Origin: Gymnopilus junonius
Taxonomy: Eukaryota; Basidiomycota; Agaricomycetes; Agaricales; Galerinaceae
Length of the DNA: 64,000 nucleotides
NCBI GenBank assembly: GCA_015501075.1
Contig: JADNYJ010000008.1
Span: 62,001 to 126,000, forward strand
Direction of reading: 5' to 3'
The position numbers and the translations under genes were made by a program. This document shows positions 59,915-64,000 of this stretch, in pieces; position 1 is the stretch's first letter; each line of letters starts with the position of its first letter. The notes under the pieces were generated by a model that had not been told where the DNA came from, did not search any database, and saw only the letters and a list, made by a program, of their open reading frames with translations.

Positions 59915-60558
59915 GAAACCTGCTATATAATACCCTGCAGCTGTGCTTCAAGTTGGCTGATCTGAATTCTTTATGTTGACCCATCTTGGTTAACCCATGT
60001 TTTACCCCCCACTTTCAGTTACAGCAGTCGTCGATGTCAATACCCATTAATTACACTATAACTCACTTGTCGCCGACCTCGTCATTAGGATCTAACATAC
60101 CACGGCACCAATCCGCGGATATGTCATACCATTGTCTCATTTTTAACATCTCTTGCCTTGCTATCTTGTTATTGTCGCTTTGTACAATTTTGTTTGATTA
60201 CTTTTGACGTCTTTCATTACAATACTACTGCGAAATAGATTATTACATATACTGTACTTATTAGATTTAATTCGAATTCGTCGTACGCGAACAAGGGTGA
60301 TAATTGGACGCTGACAGCTGACAGTTGAATTGCGGAAATATCATATGAACAGACGGTATGCGAGGAATCTAAAACCTCCTTTCCCTAAGCAAACCATGAA
60401 TAGATCTGGAAACTACTAGGATGTGTTATATTACTGCGAATCTAATTTATCATTTGTACAGCACAGAAGTCATCTAGGGCGGAAACACAGTCCGAGCCAA
60501 TATCTCGGAACCACACAAAGTAATAGCAGCCAACACACAAACCTCAAAATACAAGAGC
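59915..60558. other. Convergent intergenic between the regulator and BTN1
   Basis: Both neighbours end towards this stretch, so it should contain two 3' UTRs. A reading-on of BTN1 to a stop at 60474 is possible. No other feature is seen. Confidence 0.5.
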
Positions 60559-62761
60559 CTACAGCCCTTACAAAGCAGCTTGCCCCTCCTGACCTGCGCC
60601 TTGCAGAGCTCAATTTCCGTCGGCACAGCGAGGATGGAGGCGAATTAGGATGCCAGTGCTATCTGCGAAACCGACGGAGCCAATCTTGAATCACGTTGCT
60701 GTCGGGCGCGTTCGATGTTGTGGTCGCAGTGCTCGGGTCTGGTTGTTCATGGTTATGCGGTAAAGACGTGACACTGCACAGAGAGGAAGAAAGAGGCTAG
60801 AATTCATTCGAGAAAAGGGTAAAAGCAGAGAATAGCCGTACTAAGCCAATCCACCACATATTCCTTCCAGACTGATCAATGAGAAAACAAAGAAGACGTT
60901 CCAGACTCTTGCTCATTTCCGAAAGACCATATGCGATTCATAAGATAACGTTATGAGGATAATGAATTGAACTATAGCTGGCAGGGGCAAGAAGCGAGAG
61001 GGTAGTGCGGGTAAGCCGAGGATATCGAGGAGCGTGATAAGAATACTGTTGCTTGATATACGAGTTAGGAAGAGCAAAGAGAGGAAAGGTGGCACATAAC
61101 GCGTAGAGATCAACGCAGAGACACAAGTAGATGGGGAATGGAAGATATATATATGAGTCTTAGTAAATGATGACGATAAGGATGTATAGTGCCTCCTGCG
61201 TGAGGAGGCGGCGTAATGTGCTCACCTGCCACAAGGGATAATAGTCTCTAACGGAATGAATTATCTTGCTCAGAAGCCAGTGGCCCTTCTGTAGGTGGAA
61301 CGGGTAGAGAAGCGTCGGACTGATACCTGAATGAAAGTGAAAGAGGTTTGTATGAGTCCGCGCAGAAGCCTAAGAATTCACTGATGCAGGCACACCTGGT
61401 TAATGGTATACTCGAACTGCGATCAAGAAGTTAGTACACCCTTTCTTCAAGAAAAGAATCTGTCTACGCACGAGGTATACACAAACTGGAGGAAAATAAA
61501 ATGTTAAATCGACTTTCACTACCTCCGCCAGATAAACATGGCGACTTACATAACGGAAACATATATTTCGTGAGCATGGGCTTCACAAGGCGCCACTTGT
61601 CGTTAATCGACAGCGCAACACCGTATTTGGGACCAGATGGCTGGCTGCCTTCTTCCTCTCCAACTTCATCTTCGGCCGTAGCTAGAGGTGTGTACGGCAG
61701 AGCCTCCGTCTCCATCGGCGAGCTAAGAATTTCTTCGTATCCGGGTGTGGTTGCAAAGAGGAATGCAGAAGCTTTTGGCAGCACATATAAATACGTTATG
61801 GGGATTAGTAAGGGCATTACCTGCATTAGTTGGATTAGCAATTAGAAGAAGTAATGTGTAAATGGAATCAAAACTTACAGAGGACAGTCCAACGCCGATG
61901 CGTATGCCCAGGCCACGCAGCTCCCACCAAAGGAGAGCACCGACTAGCCCAGCGGCTCCTGTGCCCGAGGCAAAATATCTTTTATTTTTAGTGCAGCATG
62001 TCAAAATGTGAGAGACAAAAAGACTGTAATGACTTACCCTACTCCAAAGCCTGCTATAGATGGAGGGGCGTACGTGGTCGATAGTTGAAGAAAGGATAAC
62101 TCTCCTAGACCTGCAATGACCATGAGCAGGCTATACATTTTTTGTTGAAGGAAAATTGAGGTGCCTGAGGAGAACGAGGCCAGGCCTATGCCCAAAAGTC
62201 TCATGAAGAGACTGTCGAAGAGTGCGATTACCTACATTCACGTGGGTTCTAAGATTCAGAATAGTATACGGGACAACTCACAAGCATGCCCAAGGTGCTC
62301 AGCAAACAGCAACCTATTAACCTTCTTGCATAACGTATCCGACCTTTGAGAACGTATGGCCAGGCAACTTTGGCGACGAGTGCAGGAGCAATATTACAAA
62401 AGGCGATTATTCCTTTAGGTGTTGAAGGCGGAACCAAGTCCAGGGCTGCCGATAGAATGATTACATAGAGCACTGTAAGTAATAAGGTCAGACCTTTGAT
62501 TCCATGAATATATTCAGCTTGGTATACCATTGTTAATGCATCCAAAGATAAAGAATGAGAAACCAAGCTTTCGTAGAAGCCATTTCTCTCTTTCTACGGA
62601 GATTTAAGACATAATATAAACAAGAAATATGTAAATACGCAGTTCCGCTCACCGATTTCCTTCAAGCTCCGTCCTCCGGGTCTGTCAACCGCCTCGTCGT
62701 CTATAGCAGTGTTCGGTAATGTAATGTTCAGATCATCAGGCGAGAATGTCGCTCGTGGCAT
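60559..62761 (-). CDS. BTN1: BTN1/CLN3 (battenin) vacuolar membrane protein, frame-broken at the 3' end
   Basis: Minus-strand exons: 62761-62653, 62593-62528, 62472-62282, 62231-62165, 62110-62038, 61978-61879, 61820-61550, 61485-61472, 61416-61396, 61326-61226, then from 61158 to about 60796, and a last exon from about 60758. Battenin landmarks are GFSFFIFGCINN followed by VLYVIILSAALDLVPPSTPK, NIAPALVAKVAWPYV, FASGTGAAGLVGALLWWELR, LFEYTINQ, SVRDYYPLWQ, LPALPSRFLPLPAIVQFIIL, SLISLEGICGGLAY, FKIGSVGFADSTGIL and ILAVPTEIELCKAQVRRGKL. The protein has about ten membrane segments and acts in vacuolar/lysosomal pH and amino-acid balance. One G is missing at the 61396/61326 splice joint. Further breaks lie near 60900-60930, 60690, 60660 and 60561. 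The C-terminal coordinates are therefore approximate, and a stop at 60474 is an alternative end. A non-GT intron or 18-residue insertion lies at 62111-62164. Confidence 0.85.
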
Positions 62762-62940
62762 GATCTGCGCTATATATCCGTCGTTAAAGTATGAATTTGA
62801 GAGGTTTACATGAAGAGGAGACGAAAGCGAGTACAGTGTCGCTGTCACAACGGGTCGGAGGCGTGACACATGGCGTTACTGCCTCCGAGACTGGTTCAAC
62901 ATGTTCGCTTATCCTTCTTTTTGTTTCTTTCCGACTCAAT
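62762..62940. promoter_or_regulatory. Compact bidirectional promoter, BTN1 and BAH-PHD gene
   Basis: Only 179 bases separate the two divergent start codons (62761 minus, 62941 plus), so both transcripts must start within or very near this stretch. No TATA box is evident. The assignment follows from geometry. Confidence 0.55.
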
Positions 62941-64000
62941 ATGGCTCGCGGACGACCTCCACAGGAAAAGCAACGAAGAAGGCAGCAAAATACAAAGCTG
63001 AAAATGAAGGAAATATTTCCAAAGAACAGTTTGCCAAAATGAAATCCTATGGCACTTTCGTCGGTGAGCTGGTTCCGACATCCGGGACATGAGTTTGGTT
63101 CTAATAAACCTGATAGTCAGTGACCCAGATACCGGTGAAGCAGCTTATAAATTCAAACGAGGCGATATGTACGTTCCGAACGGTCGTCTGAGCCTGCGCC
63201 CACTGAAGTTGACTTTCTAGTGCGGCAATTCTGCCTCATGGCCGTGATCCTGGCGAAGAACTCGACTTGTCAAATTACTGGGTTGGCGTTATCAAGGATA
63301 TACGTGCCTTGATTCTTGACGATGATATGAATACTGTTAGGGTTCTGTGTTTTTCCTTCACTCAATTTCTCAATGACTTCACCAGGTTTGGGCGAAAGTT
63401 AATTGGTACTACTCAGGCCAAGACGTCAAAAATGCAATCAAATCTTTGTTCGTGTCCTTGCCGCCATGTCAATTAATGTCTAGACCACAATTTATATGAT
63501 CTAGTGACCAATCCGCCATTGGAAATTATGAAAGAATCCAGGCAGAACATGAAGACATTGTGGGATCAGAATCATTTGAAAGTGAATATATTCTCGACCA
63601 TCAACTTGATTTCCGCCTCATGATTATTCTTCTAAAGGTGTCCTCAATTTAATTAAATTCAATGAACACGACCCCGAACAAGCATTTATACCCAGAGACC
63701 ATTTTTACTACCGATACTCGTTTGAACTCAGAGCACGAACAGTCAAAGTATGTTATAGCATGTATTTCACAAACCACACCGGCTCATATTTTTCTAGCCC
63801 AAGCCTGGCTCCTCAGGCTGCACATGCCTTAAACCTTATGATCCTAATGACTTGAACCCTTCCCGGGCGATGCATTTCTGCCCTCGCCCATCATGCCGCA
63901 AAGCGTATCACCAAGATTGCCTATTGGATGCCAAATCAATCGAGACCTCTCCACCTGTGCCTAAAGCCTCCACTTCTTCCCAGAAACCCGCCAAGAAACC
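62941..64000 (+). CDS. BAH-PHD domain chromatin protein, cut by window end, two frame breaks
   Basis: Exons visible: 62941-63063, 63117-63168, 63221-63341, 63386-63447, 63505-63747, 63798 to the window end. The start MARGRPP leads, after one missing base at about 62956-62960, into TGKATKKAAKYKAENEGN and a BAH domain (near residues 40-210): FKRGDIAAILPHGRDPGEEL, NYWVGVIKDIRAL, VWAKVNWYYSGQDVKNAIKS, IGNYERIQAEHEDIVGSESF, FNEHDPEQAFIPRDHFYYR. A second missing base at 63634-63636 joins LLK to GVLNLIKFNEH. It continues into a Cys/His-rich PHD-like finger (CTCLKPYDP, MHFCPRPSCRKAYHQDCL). BAH domains bind nucleosomes or modified histones and PHD fingers read histone tails, so a chromatin role is likely. 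The C-terminus lies beyond the window. Confidence 0.8.

Noticed and set aside
1..64000. CRISPR arrays, rRNA genes, bacterial-type operons or prophage
   Set aside because: None was seen. Spliced genes, initiator tRNA type and gene content are eukaryotic, and no regularly spaced direct repeats occur.

Overview
This window is nuclear DNA of a filamentous basidiomycete, almost certainly a mushroom-forming agaricomycete. Evidence: genes are cut by many short GT-AG introns (mostly 48-80 nt), with micro-exons of 7, 10, 12 and 15 nt; housekeeping proteins are of fungal type (FKS-type glucan synthase, velvet factor, Btn1/CLN3, Zn2Cys6 regulator); there are thaumatin-like proteins, F-box/LRR proteins with agaric-style F-boxes, and a eukaryotic initiator tRNA. 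For each gene the coordinates give the genomic span and the evidence text gives the exon chain that I read from splice sites and reading frame.

Layout. 1-1759: no gene. 1760-10020 (minus): two chromatin/transcription genes in a row, a very large Sds3/Dep1-type subunit of the Rpd3/Sin3 deacetylase and RTF1 of the Paf1 complex. 11694-14982 (minus): a tandem pair of thaumatin-like proteins with the same 11-exon structure. 15854-21964 (minus): the FKS1 catalytic subunit of 1,3-beta-glucan synthase; thaumatin-like proteins often act on beta-glucan, so these neighbours may share the cell wall as target. 21965-28391: gene-poor. 28392-37113 (plus): F-box/LRR protein, mitochondrial Mn superoxide dismutase, velvet factor. 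37.5-40.2 kb: a cluster of three inverted-repeat elements between an intact initiator tRNA-Met and a decayed relative. 40.6-42.5 kb: two decayed copies of one unknown gene. 43241-45306 (minus): NADP-isocitrate dehydrogenase with a mitochondrial leader. 46.0-53.0 kb (plus): an F-box/LRR-like gene, a small basic protein, a 480-bp Harbinger-like MITE, F-box remnants, and an orphan with an N-terminal helical domain and a Gly/Ala-rich C-terminal hairpin. 54978-59914 (plus): a 1,322-residue Zn2Cys6 regulator. 60559-62761 (minus): BTN1/CLN3. 62941-end (plus): a BAH-PHD protein, diverging from BTN1 and cut by the window edge.

The most important general observation is that many otherwise well preserved genes, including essential ones (FKS1, IDP1, BTN1, the Sds3-like gene), are each broken by one or more single missing bases, mostly in short G, C, A or T runs. 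Adding one base at each point brings every affected CDS except the BTN1 tail to a multiple of three. This looks like uncorrected -1 indels in the assembly rather than a cluster of pseudogenes, and it should be settled before any gene here is called dead. I found no CRISPR array, rRNA or bacterial-type operon, and no convincing new multi-gene system. The best candidates for something undescribed are the orphan at 51843-53013, the duplicated unknown family at 40.7-42.5 kb and the MITE/tRNA cluster.
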